The notes under the pieces are model-generated. The model had not been told where the DNA came from. It searched no databases and saw only the letters and a program-made list of their open reading frames with translations. Of a stretch of 64,000 bases of DNA, positions 1 to 7,633 are shown one piece after another. Origin of the DNA: Oscillospiraceae bacterium. Its GTDB lineage: Bacteria; Bacillota; Clostridia; Oscillospirales; Oscillospiraceae. Within the stretch, counting starts at the first letter, position 1. The number at the start of each line of letters is the position of its first letter. A program made the translations under genes and the position numbers. The DNA lies in the NCBI GenBank assembly GCA_017482385.1, contig JAFUNI010000017.1, forward strand, positions 62,001 to 126,000, written 5' to 3'.

Positions 1-47
1 GCGAGGGGTGTATTTCGCTCTCAAACGCCGAGGGCTTGAGAGAACGG
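1..47. other. window edge inside mobile element
   Basis: This short stretch downstream of the excisionase-like gene has no gene. It contains a 7-bp inverted repeat, CTCTCAA then TTGAGAG, around an 11-nt loop, at about positions 18-42. It could be the tail of a terminator or an arm site. The rest of the element lies outside the window. Confidence 0.3.
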
Positions 48-263
48 TTATTCCACTTTTCGTACATCACTTGGATTGAGGAGATTCCTGCCCTGATTGA
101 CCGTCATAAAACGCTCCAACGTATCCCTGCGGATAATCGTCTTTCGCCCGACTTTCAGAACAGGAAGTTTGCCCCAGTCCACCAGTTTTCGCATTGTGTT
201 CCTACCGATACCCGTACATTCCGCTGCTTCTTCGATAGTTAAACCCATTTTAATTGCTGTCAT
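48..263 (-). CDS. excisionase-like helix-turn-helix protein
   Basis: A 71-residue DNA-binding protein of the excisionase/MerR-like HTH class. Residues 8-30 (LTIEEAAECTGIGRNTMRKL) form the helix-turn-helix, followed by a wing with VGRKTIIRRDTLERFM, the arrangement seen in Tn916-type Xis proteins. It is divergent from an XRE repressor and close to a tyrosine integrase, so a role as recombination directionality factor is likely. It starts with ATG after a GGAGAG-type ribosome site and has a near-perfect promoter upstream (TTGACA, 17 nt, TATAAT). The excision role is inferred from family and neighbours. Confidence 0.8.
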   Translation of the reverse strand: MTAIKMGLTIEEAAECTGIGRNTMRKLVDWGKLPVLKVGRKTIIRRDTLERFMTVNQGRNLLNPSDVRKVE

Positions 264-286
264 TACACATCTCTCCTTTCAAAACA

Positions 287-420
287 CTCATTTTGCAACT
301 TTGCAATTATCATTATACTTATTTTGCCATCTCTTGTCAACTCGTTTTACAACTCATTAAAGATATTTTTTAACTTTTATCGAGAAAGTGGTTGCAAAAT
401 AGGTTTTGATATGCTATACT
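287..420. promoter_or_regulatory. divergent promoters with repeated operator-like motifs
   Basis: The leftward promoter for the excisionase-like gene has its -35 (TGTCAA on the plus strand, 335-340) and -10 (ATTATA, 312-317) 17 nt apart. The rightward promoter for the repressor has TTGCAA at 392-397 and TATACT at 415-420, also 17 nt apart. A 13-bp motif close to GTTGCAAAATGAG occurs three times: inverted at 287-299, inverted at 341-353 (abutting the leftward -35) and direct at 391-403 (overlapping the rightward -35). This layout fits operators for the XRE repressor. That they bind it is inference. Confidence 0.6.
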
Positions 421-444
421 TGGTTTCGATAGGAGGTGTAAACC

Positions 445-1095
445 TTGAAAAAAGAAATTATATTCACCGCAAAACAGGTCGGTGAACGAGTGAAAGAACG
501 TCGAACAGAATTGAATCTCACAATGCCGGAGCTTGGCAAGCGTATCGGAGTGAACAAGTCTACGATACAGAGATACGAAGCAGACGGCGTAGACCCAAAA
601 AGAACAATGATTATCAATGGACTTGCAGAAGCGTTGCTTACCACTCCTGAATGGCTCACAGGTCTTTCAGAGGATAAGGAATATGACAGCAGAACGCTCT
701 GTGAAAAAGACTTGGAAGAACATATCAAAAAGTACATTGATACTGTGTCTACGGTTGTGAACGGCGAACCGCACCAGCAGCTCCTTACCACATTCCTCGG
801 AAAGATGATTGATTTGTATTCCGTTCTCTGCCACCACTTCTCCGATGCTATGACAGAGGTTGACCGTGTTGCAGAAGATGAAGGACTGAAACAGTCTCTT
901 ATGAGATATGCGATTGAGTCGGGAGCGATTAAGGAACGAGTTTATCATAAAGAAATGGAAGCACCGATTGAGGATATGAAACGATTCTTAGACGGAATTT
1001 TACATATCTACGATGAAGGTCGTACCGCTGTGAAGATGGGTGACCTTTTCGGGATAGTAGCGGAAGCCGAAGCAAGGCTTGCCGAAAAAGAATAA
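445..1095 (+). CDS. XRE-family phage/ICE-type repressor
   Basis: A 216-residue transcriptional regulator. Residues 11-66 form a Cro/cI-type helix-turn-helix (VKERRTELNLTMPELGKRIGVNKSTIQRYE is spread over this part). The rest is an alpha-helical C-terminal region of no family I recognise, probably for oligomerisation or sensing. The start is TTG, chosen because AGGAGGTG sits at the right distance and the consensus promoter ends just upstream. It is divergent from the excisionase-like gene and followed by the integrase, so it probably keeps the element quiescent. I see no S24 peptidase domain, so SOS-type self-cleavage is not suggested. Confidence 0.8.
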   Translation: MKKEIIFTAKQVGERVKERRTELNLTMPELGKRIGVNKSTIQRYEADGVDPKRTMIINGLAEALLTTPEWLTGLSEDKEYDSRTLCEKDLEEHIKKYIDTVSTVVNGEPHQQLLTTFLGKMIDLYSVLCHHFSDAMTEVDRVAEDEGLKQSLMRYAIESGAIKERVYHKEMEAPIEDMKRFLDGILHIYDEGRTAVKMGDLFGIVAEAEARLAEKE

Positions 1096-1217
1096 TTCCG
1101 TGGCTCTTTGACAACAAAAAAGCCGATGAAACAATCGGCGGATGTGACACTATTTACTTTACGCACACCATACGTCACAGTTCCGATTGCCACGGATAGA
1201 AAGGAGACTATTTATCA
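1096..1217. other. repressor-integrase spacer with inverted repeats
   Basis: The spacer holds a hairpin formed by GCCGAT and ATCGGC (about 1120-1137) followed by little U-rich sequence. A longer-range pair, TCCGTGGC near 1097 and GCCACGGA near 1189-1197, is also present. The integrase ribosome site AAAGGAG is at about 1200. The pairs could be integrase arm-type sites or a weak terminator. Neither use can be told from sequence alone. Confidence 0.35.
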
Positions 1218-2516
1218 ATGGCAAAAGGATCTGTAAGAAAAAAGGGCAAGAAATGGTACTACCGCTTCTATGTAGAAGATGAAAGCGGAAAGATGGTACA
1301 GCGTGAGTTTGCAGGCACAGAAAGCAAATCCGAAACGGAAGCATTGCTCCGCAAGGCAATGGAGGACTACGAAGCGAAGAAGTTCGTGGCAAAGCCTGAA
1401 AACACCACTGTGGGTATGCTGCTTGATATGTGGGTGGAGGAAGAACTGAAACCCGGCAATCTGAGCAACGGTACAGTGATGGCTTATATGGGAACAGTGA
1501 ACAGGATAAAACAATATCCTATCGGAGACAGAAAGCTGAAAACAGTCACTGCGGAACATTTACAGGCATTTATGGACTTTCTCACTTTCGGAGGACAAAA
1601 CCCCGACGGGACAACAGCAAAGGCACTCAGCAAAGGGTATCTGAGGTTGTTCTCAGCGGTATTGCAGGGGGCGTTCCGATTTGCGGTATTCCCGAAGAAA
1701 CTGATTTCCTTTAACCCTATGCAGTATGTGGTATGGAGAGGAAAGAAAGAGGAATACGAACTGTTTGCAGACGAGGGCGGAGAAGTTGACAGCACACCTA
1801 CCATTGACCACCAGCAGTTTGTGATGTTGGAGGACTTTCTAAAAAAGAAAGACAATCCTGCATTGCTCCCGATGCAAATAGCCTACTACACAGGGCTTCG
1901 TATCGGAGAAGTGTGTGGTCTGACTTGGCAGGACATCAACCTTGACGAACAGCACCTCACAGTACGACGCAGTATGCGATACAACGGGCAAAGGCACAAG
2001 ACAGAGATAGGTGCCACCAAACGCAAGAAAGTCCGCACCGTGGACTTCTGCGACACTCTGGCTGACATTCTCAGAAAGGCAAAGACGGAACAGCATAAGA
2101 ACCGCTTCAAGTATGGCGAACTCTACCACCTCAATTACTACAAAGAAGTCAAAGAGAAAGACCGTACTTATTATGAAGTCTACAGCCTGCCGAGAACCGA
2201 GGAAATGCCAGACGGGTACAAGGAAATATCCTTTGTCTGCCTGAGACCTGACGGAGCATACGAGTCACCGAGTACAGTTGGTGTTATGACAAGGTCAGCA
2301 AAAAAGAAACTGGAAGGATTTGAAGATTTCCATTTTCATATGCTGAGACACACATTCACCAGCAATCTGCTCTCCAACGGTGCAGCACCGAAGGATGTGC
2401 AGGAACTGCTCGGACACGCTGACGTAAGTACCACAATGAACATCTACGCTCACTCTAAGAGGGAAGCGAAACGAACTTCCGCAAGACTGCTTGATAAGGT
2501 GGTCGGGGAAGCCTAA
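1218..2516 (+). CDS. int: tyrosine recombinase (integrase)
   Basis: A 432-residue site-specific recombinase that would integrate and excise the element. Residues 1-50 form a Tn916/AP2-type arm-binding domain rich in Lys/Arg and aromatic residues. Residues ~60-170 are the SAM-like core-binding domain. The catalytic domain carries Arg228 (TGLRIGE), His374-x-x-Arg377 (HMLRH), His400 (LLGHADVST) and the nucleophile Tyr410 (NIYAH). All catalytic residues are present, so the enzyme looks intact. An insertion at ~300-335 relative to short phage integrases is typical of Clostridial ICE/phage integrases. The gene is the last of the element on this side, as usual for int next to an attachment site. Confidence 0.95.
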   Translation: MAKGSVRKKGKKWYYRFYVEDESGKMVQREFAGTESKSETEALLRKAMEDYEAKKFVAKPENTTVGMLLDMWVEEELKPGNLSNGTVMAYMGTVNRIKQYPIGDRKLKTVTAEHLQAFMDFLTFGGQNPDGTTAKALSKGYLRLFSAVLQGAFRFAVFPKKLISFNPMQYVVWRGKKEEYELFADEGGEVDSTPTIDHQQFVMLEDFLKKKDNPALLPMQIAYYTGLRIGEVCGLTWQDINLDEQHLTVRRSMRYNGQRHKTEIGATKRKKVRTVDFCDTLADILRKAKTEQHKNRFKYGELYHLNYYKEVKEKDRTYYEVYSLPRTEEMPDGYKEISFVCLRPDGAYESPSTVGVMTRSAKKKLEGFEDFHFHMLRHTFTSNLLSNGAAPKDVQELLGHADVSTTMNIYAHSKREAKRTSARLLDKVVGEA

Positions 2517-2663
2517 ACAAAAACTTTCCCTTGTTTCGGCTCATAAGGGCAAAAACAAGGGAAAATACATAAGGAACGAGTATTAAAATGCCGATTTTCC
2601 TTGAAAATACAAGGATTTCGGAGGATTAAATAGACAAACTTGAATTTGTGGAGGGGATAAGCT
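2517..2663. other. post-integrase region with inverted repeats, possible att end
   Basis: This stretch has two inverted repeats. TTTCCCTTGTTT pairs with AAACAAGGGAAA (about 2524-2563) and resembles an int terminator. CCGATTTTCCTTG faces CAAGGATTTCGG (about 2591-2622). The attachment core would be expected between int and the first resident gene, but the other element end is outside the window, so no direct repeat can be matched. The ribosome site of the next gene (GGAGGGG) is at about 2650. Confidence 0.4.
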
Positions 2664-3077
2664 ATGTGGTTTGTACTTGCATTGCTGTCTGCAGTTTTTG
2701 CGGCGCTTACCTCTATACTGGCAAAGGTCGGCATAGAAGGTGTCAACTCAAATCTTGCAACAGCAATCAGAACCGTTGTTGTAGTTGTAATGGCTTGGGG
2801 AATGGTGTTTCTCACCAATGCACAGAATGGAATTGGGGAAATAAGCAAACGGAGTTGGTTGTTCCTCATTCTGTCGGGGTTGGCAACGGGCGCTTCCTGG
2901 TTGTGCTATTACAAGGCGTTGCAGTTAGGTGATGCATCCAAAGTGGTTCCCATTGACAAATTAAGTGTTGTAATTACATTGGTTTTGGCATTCGTTTTTT
3001 TACATGAGCAATTCACAACAAAATCGTTGATCGGTTGCATACTTATCGGAATTGGAACGATGGTAATGGTACTTTAA
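2664..3077 (+). CDS. single-domain EamA (drug/metabolite) transporter
   Basis: A 137-residue integral membrane protein with one EamA repeat. It has about five hydrophobic segments and the EamA-type sequences SAVFAALTSILAKVG at the start and VVPIDKLSVVITLVLAFVFLHE near 93-114. Most EamA transporters have two repeats; single-repeat forms of ~140 aa exist and probably dimerise, so this is not necessarily a truncation. Its substrate cannot be told. Its AT-rich composition matches the preceding element rather than the GC-rich core, so it may be element cargo. Start ATG follows GGAGGGG. Confidence 0.85.
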   Translation: MWFVLALLSAVFAALTSILAKVGIEGVNSNLATAIRTVVVVVMAWGMVFLTNAQNGIGEISKRSWLFLILSGLATGASWLCYYKALQLGDASKVVPIDKLSVVITLVLAFVFLHEQFTTKSLIGCILIGIGTMVMVL

Positions 3078-3098
3078 TTTCTTATTTGCAAAGGAAAG

Positions 3099-3132
3099 CA
3101 GCCGCTGGCCTGATGGTCAGCGGCTGTTATTA
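3099..3132. terminator. bidirectional terminator between EamA gene and Na/Pi gene
   Basis: CAGCCGCTGGCC (3099-3110) pairs with GGTCAGCGGCTG (3115-3126) across a TGAT loop and is followed by TTATTATTTT on the plus strand. It lies between convergent genes. A similar GCGGCCGCTGACC hairpin recurs at 6083. Confidence 0.75.
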
Positions 3133-3134
3133 TT

Positions 3135-4907
3135 TTAGTTTTCTTCGGGGAAGGCGTACCGGGCCTTGTATTTGGCAAACTGCTCGGCGAAGGCGGCGGA
3201 TTCGTGGAGCTCGCCGGCCTTCAAAGCGTTCAGATATTCGTGGGCCTCCAGCTTACCCTCGGAGACTTGCAGCATTTCCACAGCTACATTGGAGCAGTGG
3301 TCGGCGGTCCGCTCGAAGGCGGTCAGCAGGTCCTCCAGCACAAAGCCGTATTCCACGGTGCAAAGTCCGTCACGCAGACGGCGCACATGACGGGATTTGA
3401 CCTCACGGACCAGGGCATCAACAACCTGCTCCTGGGGCTCAATCTTTGAGGCCTGCTCCCGGTTGAGGTTTTTGTAAGCTTCTACCGTCCGGTCCACAGC
3501 ATCTAACACAGCCTGCTCCAAAACCGCCAACTCACCCTTGGCCTGCTTGGAGAACTCCACCTTCTTTTCCTCGATCTCCAGAGCCGCCTTGGCCACGGAC
3601 AGGGCGTGATCGGCGATCCGCTCGATATCGGAAATGGAGTAAAGCAGGGTGTTGAGGATGCGGTTATCCTGCACGGACAGGCGCATATTGGAAAGCTTGA
3701 CCAGGTAAGTGCCCAGGGCATCCTGGTAGTGGTCGGTCTTGTCTTCCAAGGCGATGACATCTTCCATCACCGCGGGGCTGAACTTGGTGCGCAGACCCAT
3801 AGCCAGGCGCATAGCCTCGGCCGCATCGGCAGCCATCTCGCTGGCCACCTCATGGGCACGCTGGACAGCAACCGCAGGGGTTGCCAGCAGACGCTCGTCC
3901 AGCAGCTCCGTGGGCTGGGGGGTATGCTTTTGGGGGATGAACACATACGCCAGCTTCACCAGCAAACCGTTTGCAGGCATCAGCACGCAGGTAGCGGCAA
4001 CATTGAAGAAGGTGTGGATCACGGCGATATCCCAGGCAGCGGCAGGACTGCTTAGGAAATTCCAGTCAATAAACAGACCCAAACCATAGAACACCACAAC
4101 AAAGAGGGCAACACCCACCACATTGAACAGCAGGTGGACCATGGCGGTGCGGCGGGCGTTGCGGTTTGCGCCGATGGCGCCCATCATAGCGGTGATAGTA
4201 GTACCGATATTCTGACCCAAAATAATGGGGATTGCCGCGCCGTAGGTAACAGCGCCGGTAACGCACAGACCCTGCAGAATACCGATGGATGCGGAGGAGG
4301 ACTGGATCACAGCAGTGAGCAGTGCGCCAAACACAATGCCCAGCAACGGATTGGAAAAGGAGATCATGAGCTTGGCAAACCAAGGCTCATCCTTGAGAAA
4401 TGCCATAGAATCGCCCATAATGTCCATGCCGGTCATCAGCGCCATAAAGCCAAGGCAAATGGTGCCGATGCCCTTTTTCTTCTCACTCTTGGAGAACATA
4501 AACAGGGCAATGCCGATAATGGCGACCAGGGGTGCCAGGGTAGAGGGCTTAAAGACCCGCACTAAGAAACTGTCACCCTCCAGGCCGGAAAGGGACAAGA
4601 TCCAGGCGGTGACGGTGGTACCGATGTTGGAGCCCATAATCACGCCCACAGCCTGCTTGAGGGTCATAATGCCGGAGTTAACGAAGCCGACCACCATGAC
4701 GGTGGTTGCCGACGAGGACTGGATCACCGCAGTGACACCCATGCCCAGCAGGAAGCCCTTGAACACATTGGAGCTCATTTTGGCCAACACTGTCTGCAGC
4801 TTACCGCCGGCCTGCCGCTCCAAGGATTTGCCCATAACGTCCATGCCGAACAGGAACAGGGCAAGGCCACCCAAAAGGGTGATAATTTTGAAAATATAAT
4901 CTGTCAT
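3135..4907 (-). CDS. Na+/phosphate cotransporter with PhoU-like tail
   Basis: A 590-residue membrane protein of the NptA/YjbB Na/Pi cotransporter family. The N-terminal ~330 residues hold two inverted Na_Pi_cotrans repeats, each with the signature QSSSA (IQSSSATTVMVVG and IQSSSASIGILQG) and a GxNIGTT motif, spread over about eight membrane segments. Residues ~350-560 form a cytoplasmic PhoU-like helical bundle. It probably imports phosphate, or in other hosts prevents its loss. It is a lone gene with its own promoter. Starts with ATG after AAGGAGAAA. Confidence 0.92.
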   Translation of the reverse strand: MTDYIFKIITLLGGLALFLFGMDVMGKSLERQAGGKLQTVLAKMSSNVFKGFLLGMGVTAVIQSSSATTVMVVGFVNSGIMTLKQAVGVIMGSNIGTTVTAWILSLSGLEGDSFLVRVFKPSTLAPLVAIIGIALFMFSKSEKKKGIGTICLGFMALMTGMDIMGDSMAFLKDEPWFAKLMISFSNPLLGIVFGALLTAVIQSSSASIGILQGLCVTGAVTYGAAIPIILGQNIGTTITAMMGAIGANRNARRTAMVHLLFNVVGVALFVVVFYGLGLFIDWNFLSSPAAAWDIAVIHTFFNVAATCVLMPANGLLVKLAYVFIPQKHTPQPTELLDERLLATPAVAVQRAHEVASEMAADAAEAMRLAMGLRTKFSPAVMEDVIALEDKTDHYQDALGTYLVKLSNMRLSVQDNRILNTLLYSISDIERIADHALSVAKAALEIEEKKVEFSKQAKGELAVLEQAVLDAVDRTVEAYKNLNREQASKIEPQEQVVDALVREVKSRHVRRLRDGLCTVEYGFVLEDLLTAFERTADHCSNVAVEMLQVSEGKLEAHEYLNALKAGELHESAAFAEQFAKYKARYAFPEEN

Positions 4908-4949
4908 ATATTTCTCCTTTGCGGGGAAGTATCGTAATTTGACAAATAT

Positions 4950-4978
4950 AGTATAACACAGCTTTTGGCGGTAGTAAA
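4950..4978 (-). promoter_or_regulatory. promoter of the Na/Pi cotransporter gene
   Basis: Read on the minus strand: -35 TTTACT (4973-4978), 17-nt spacer, -10 TATACT (4950-4955), about 40 nt before the start codon. Confidence 0.6.
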
Positions 4979-5058
4979 CCCTGTTTGGTGAACAATAGAA
5001 ATAGTATAAGTATATTTCTAACTATATAAAATAGAAGTTAATTTTATTAAAATCTATA

Positions 5059-5087
5059 TTGACAAAATAAAAGTTATATGATAATCT
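5059..5087 (+). promoter_or_regulatory. promoter of the DUF2089 gene
   Basis: -35 TTGACA (5059-5064), 17-nt spacer, -10 TAATCT (5082-5087). Transcription should start near 5094, only about 12 nt before the chosen ATG, so the messenger would have almost no leader beyond the ribosome site GAGGTG. Confidence 0.65.
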
Positions 5088-5106
5088 ATTGACAGAGGTG
5101 ATAATT

Positions 5107-5859
5107 ATGACGAAAGCAATTTCTACTTGTCCTGCTTGTCAAGGCAAACTCTACATAGCAAGTTTGGCTTGTCCGGATTGCGGAATGGAACTGAAAAATA
5201 CGTTTGATATAAGCTCGTTTGATACACTGGATAATGAGAAATTCGCATTTTTGTTATCCTTTCTTCGCAATCGAGGGAATTTGAAAAATGTACAGACAGA
5301 GCTACAGATTTCGTACCCGACCGCTAAGCGCAAATTGGACGAAATTTTGATCGCATTAGATTTGTTTGAGGAAGATGCCGGTTTTTCAGAGAAAGAGGAG
5401 ATGGATATGCGTAATTGGTTTACAGATCATACTAGTACGAAGGCTTCTGAAATTATAAAAACAAAGTTGAAAGAAAACGGTGGCCGAGTGATTGTTCATA
5501 CGGTGCGTGGCTTGCCGTGTGAGATTTACGTTGCCGCCGATGGCAGTTCTTTTGAAAGTGATAAACTTCCAATTAAGCCCGCCTATAGATTTGAGGTGTT
5601 TGATACTATCGTGGAATTGCTCAAAAAACAAAATGGAAGAGCAAGAAAAGGCAATGGTCGCAACTATAAACTTGGCGAGGAGAATTGCGATGATACCACA
5701 GTTGTTGGCTATATCGCCAAGCATTATGCCCACAAGGAAGATGGCGCATCTGTGTTTGATCCTGTGTTTGTTTTAGCGGCCGTTTTGGAATGGGCAGATA
5801 TTGCGAAAAACGAGCGGGGAGAATTGGTGCTGACGGCAAATTACCGAGCAAAGATGTAA
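5107..5859 (+). CDS. DUF2089 zinc-ribbon/HTH protein
   Basis: A 250-residue protein. Its N-terminus is a zinc ribbon (TCPACQGKL...ACPDCGME, two CxxC pairs). It is followed by the DUF2089 helix-turn-helix-like region (FAFLLSFLRNRGNLKNVQTELQISYPTAKRKLDEI, about residues 48-84). The C-terminal ~150 residues match nothing I recognise. The ATG at 5107 is preferred over an upstream TTG at 5089 because GAGGTG lies six bases before it. DUF2089 proteins are generally read as DNA-binding regulators; no target is known. Composition is AT-rich compared with neighbours. It is followed after 34 nt by a small membrane protein, probably its partner. Confidence 0.75.
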   Translation: MTKAISTCPACQGKLYIASLACPDCGMELKNTFDISSFDTLDNEKFAFLLSFLRNRGNLKNVQTELQISYPTAKRKLDEILIALDLFEEDAGFSEKEEMDMRNWFTDHTSTKASEIIKTKLKENGGRVIVHTVRGLPCEIYVAADGSSFESDKLPIKPAYRFEVFDTIVELLKKQNGRARKGNGRNYKLGEENCDDTTVVGYIAKHYAHKEDGASVFDPVFVLAAVLEWADIAKNERGELVLTANYRAKM

Positions 5860-5893
5860 TCGTCTTGTTGCATAAAAACAGAGGTGAAGGATA

Positions 5894-6073
5894 GTGGGAT
5901 TTTTAATAAAACTTTGCTTGTTGCCTGTTTGTCTTATGCTATGGATATTTCAAGGGTTACTCAAAATAATGGTATGGATAATATATATCGTGTTTTTTGC
6001 TTTTTTTCATCTATTGTTTAGCCCGGTTCCCTGTGGATGGCGTAGCAGGCGGAGAAGGTACAGATATTGGTAA
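5894..6073 (+). CDS. small membrane protein downstream of DUF2089 regulator
   Basis: A 59-residue protein starting with GTG, with a good ribosome site (GAGGTGAAGG) 7 nt upstream. It has two hydrophobic stretches (about residues 3-22 and 24-43) and ends in a very basic, aromatic tail (GWRSRRRRYRYW). The reading frame is open from the ribosome site to TAA, and a terminator follows directly. It would be the second gene of a two-gene unit with the DUF2089 protein. I do not recognise a family. Possible roles such as membrane anchor, sensor or small toxin are only guesses. Confidence 0.55.
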   Translation: MGFLIKLCLLPVCLMLWIFQGLLKIMVWIIYIVFFAFFHLLFSPVPCGWRSRRRRYRYW

Positions 6074-6082
6074 TTATGAAAA

Positions 6083-6118
6083 GCGGCCGCTGACCAAAGG
6101 ATCAGCAGCTGCTTTTTA
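6083..6118. terminator. bidirectional terminator
   Basis: GCGGCCGCTGACC (6083-6095) pairs with GGATCAGCAGCTGC (6099-6112), with small bulges, followed by TTTTTATT on the plus strand. It ends the DUF2089 unit. In the minus direction it is also the former terminator of the histidine operon, since a remnant of an older hisJ end reads into it (see the 6119-6271 repeat). Confidence 0.65.
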
Positions 6119-6271
6119 TTTGGTTATTTCCTTGTAAATATCGTAGCCGAACAGAGGCCGGCGTTCTCGACGGCCCTTTTCGGGATCGTCCGGAGGCCGA
6201 TCCCTACAATACAAAAGTCTCCCTCGTCAGAGGGAGACTTTTAAGGCTTCGTAAATATCGTAGCCGAACAG
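6119..6271. repeat. 21-bp direct repeats flanking an inserted repeat module at the hisJ 3' end
   Basis: The 21-bp sequence at 6134-6154 is repeated exactly at 6251-6271. On the minus strand the second copy encodes LFGYDIY of the current hisJ, and the first copy reads LFGYDIYKEITK-stop into the terminator at 6083, a ghost of the ancestral C-terminus. Between them are a GC-rich module (about 6155-6208), shared with the sequence after ribF at 58907, and a perfect hairpin AAAAGTCTCCCTC/GAGGGAGACTTTT (about 6214-6243) that now supplies the last hisJ codons and its terminator-like stem. Confidence 0.75.
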
Positions 6272-6985
6272 CAGGTGGTCCTTGCTGTGGCAATCGGAGG
6301 AGAAAATGATTTCCTTGCCGGCGCTTACCCACCGGCTGATAATATCCCGGGTGGGGTAAGGCTCGGTGGTGTAGCCCCGGGACATAGCGCCGGTGTTCAC
6401 CTCCAAGAGCGCCGGGGCATCCAGCAAAGCATCCAGCGCTTTCCGGGCCGCCGCTATATACCGGGGGTGGTCCGGGTCAAAGAGATCCCGTTCCCGGTTG
6501 AATTTGGTGATCAGGTCAAAATGGCCGATGATGTGGCACCGGGTCTTGTTATACACATCGGAAACCACCTCGTAATAATCCTCCACGAAGCTGTAGAAAT
6601 CCCCGCCGTAATACTGTTCTACGATGGCGATTTGGGTTTCCTTGCTCTCGTCTACGGACAGGTATGCCCCATCCTTTTCCACATAGTGCACAGAGCCGAT
6701 GATATAGTCATACCCTGCAGTGGATTCCGGGGAGTGGTAATCCTGCTCAATGCCCAAATATATCTTGATTTGCTCTGCGTACTTTTCTTGCACCGCCCGG
6801 ACAGCCTTGATGTAGGCCAAAGTGTTTTCCCTGGACATACAAAAGCTGCCGTCAAAGGGGGTATAAGAATGCCCGGAAAAGCCGATCTCCTTACAACCTA
6901 GCCCAATGGCTTTCTGCACCATTTCCTCCGGGGTATGCTTGCCGTCGCAGAAACAGGTGTGGGTATGGTAGTTACAGGGGATCAT
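6227..6985 (-). CDS. hisJ: histidinol-phosphatase, PHP family
   Basis: A 252-residue cytoplasmic phosphatase that converts histidinol phosphate to histidinol, the penultimate stage of histidine synthesis; the same family is called hisK in lactococci. PHP metal motifs are present: YHTHTCFCDG at 6-15, GIEQDYH near 78-84, GHFD near 155, and SSDCHSKDH near 229-237. It is the last gene of the operon and overlaps hisIE by 4 nt. The last four residues (KVSL) and stop come from an inserted hairpin, so the C-terminus differs from the ancestral one still visible downstream. Confidence 0.9.
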   Translation of the reverse strand: MIPCNYHTHTCFCDGKHTPEEMVQKAIGLGCKEIGFSGHSYTPFDGSFCMSRENTLAYIKAVRAVQEKYAEQIKIYLGIEQDYHSPESTAGYDYIIGSVHYVEKDGAYLSVDESKETQIAIVEQYYGGDFYSFVEDYYEVVSDVYNKTRCHIIGHFDLITKFNRERDLFDPDHPRYIAAARKALDALLDAPALLEVNTGAMSRGYTTEPYPTRDIISRWVSAGKEIIFSSDCHSKDHLLFGYDIYEALKVSL

Positions 6986-7632
6986 TTGGTCATTTTCTCC
7001 TGCTTGACCTTGTGGTCAATGATGTGGCGGGAGGCAAGCTCTCTGTGGACGTCCTCTACGGTAATGCCCATCTGTACCATCAGCACCATTGCGTGATAGG
7101 CAAGGTCTGCCAGCTCATAGATGGTTTCCTTTTTATCGTCGGCCTTGCCGGCGATGATGACCTCGGTGCACTCCTCGCCCACCTTCTTGAGGATCTTGTC
7201 GATGCCCTTTTCAAAGAGATAGGTGGTGTAAGAGCCCTCGGGGCGGTTTTCATTTCTGCCAACGAGCATATCGTAAAGGCCCTGGAGGCTGAACTCCTGC
7301 AGCTCCTCACTTTCCCAAACCGGGGAAGTAAAGCAGGAATCGGTGCCCTTGTGGCAGGCAGGGCCGTCCTTTTCCACAACCACCACCAAAGCATCCCCGT
7401 CGCAGTCGGCGGTGATGGAAACAATGTGCTGGTAGTTGCCGCTGGTCTCACCCTTCAGCCACAGCTCCTGCCGGGAGCGGCTCCAAAAGCAGGTCAGACC
7501 CTTTTCCATAGAAATTTCCAGGCTTTCCTTGTTCATATAGGCCACGGTCAGCACCTTTTTGGTGATGGAATCCACCACAACTGCGGGGATCAGGCCGTTT
7601 TCGTCGAATTTCAGATTATCAATGGAGAGCAT
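6982..7632 (-). CDS. hisIE: bifunctional phosphoribosyl-AMP cyclohydrolase / phosphoribosyl-ATP pyrophosphatase
   Basis: A 216-residue fusion enzyme carrying out steps 2 and 3 of histidine synthesis. Residues 1-~110 form the HisI cyclohydrolase with its zinc/magnesium site residues (ITADCDGDALVVVV and GPACHKGTDSCF). Residues ~120-205 form the HisE pyrophosphatase, an all-alpha MazG-like domain (KKVGEECTEVIIAGKADDKKETIYELADLAYH). Length is normal for the fused form. One base separates it from hisF and it overlaps hisJ by 4 nt, so the genes are translationally coupled. Confidence 0.97.
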   Translation of the reverse strand: MLSIDNLKFDENGLIPAVVVDSITKKVLTVAYMNKESLEISMEKGLTCFWSRSRQELWLKGETSGNYQHIVSITADCDGDALVVVVEKDGPACHKGTDSCFTSPVWESEELQEFSLQGLYDMLVGRNENRPEGSYTTYLFEKGIDKILKKVGEECTEVIIAGKADDKKETIYELADLAYHAMVLMVQMGITVEDVHRELASRHIIDHKVKQEKMTK

Positions 7633-7633
7633 A

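Noticed and set aside
2664-3077. Truncated two-domain EamA transporter
   Set aside because: A single EamA repeat of this length with its own start, ribosome site and terminator is a known form; no second half is seen.
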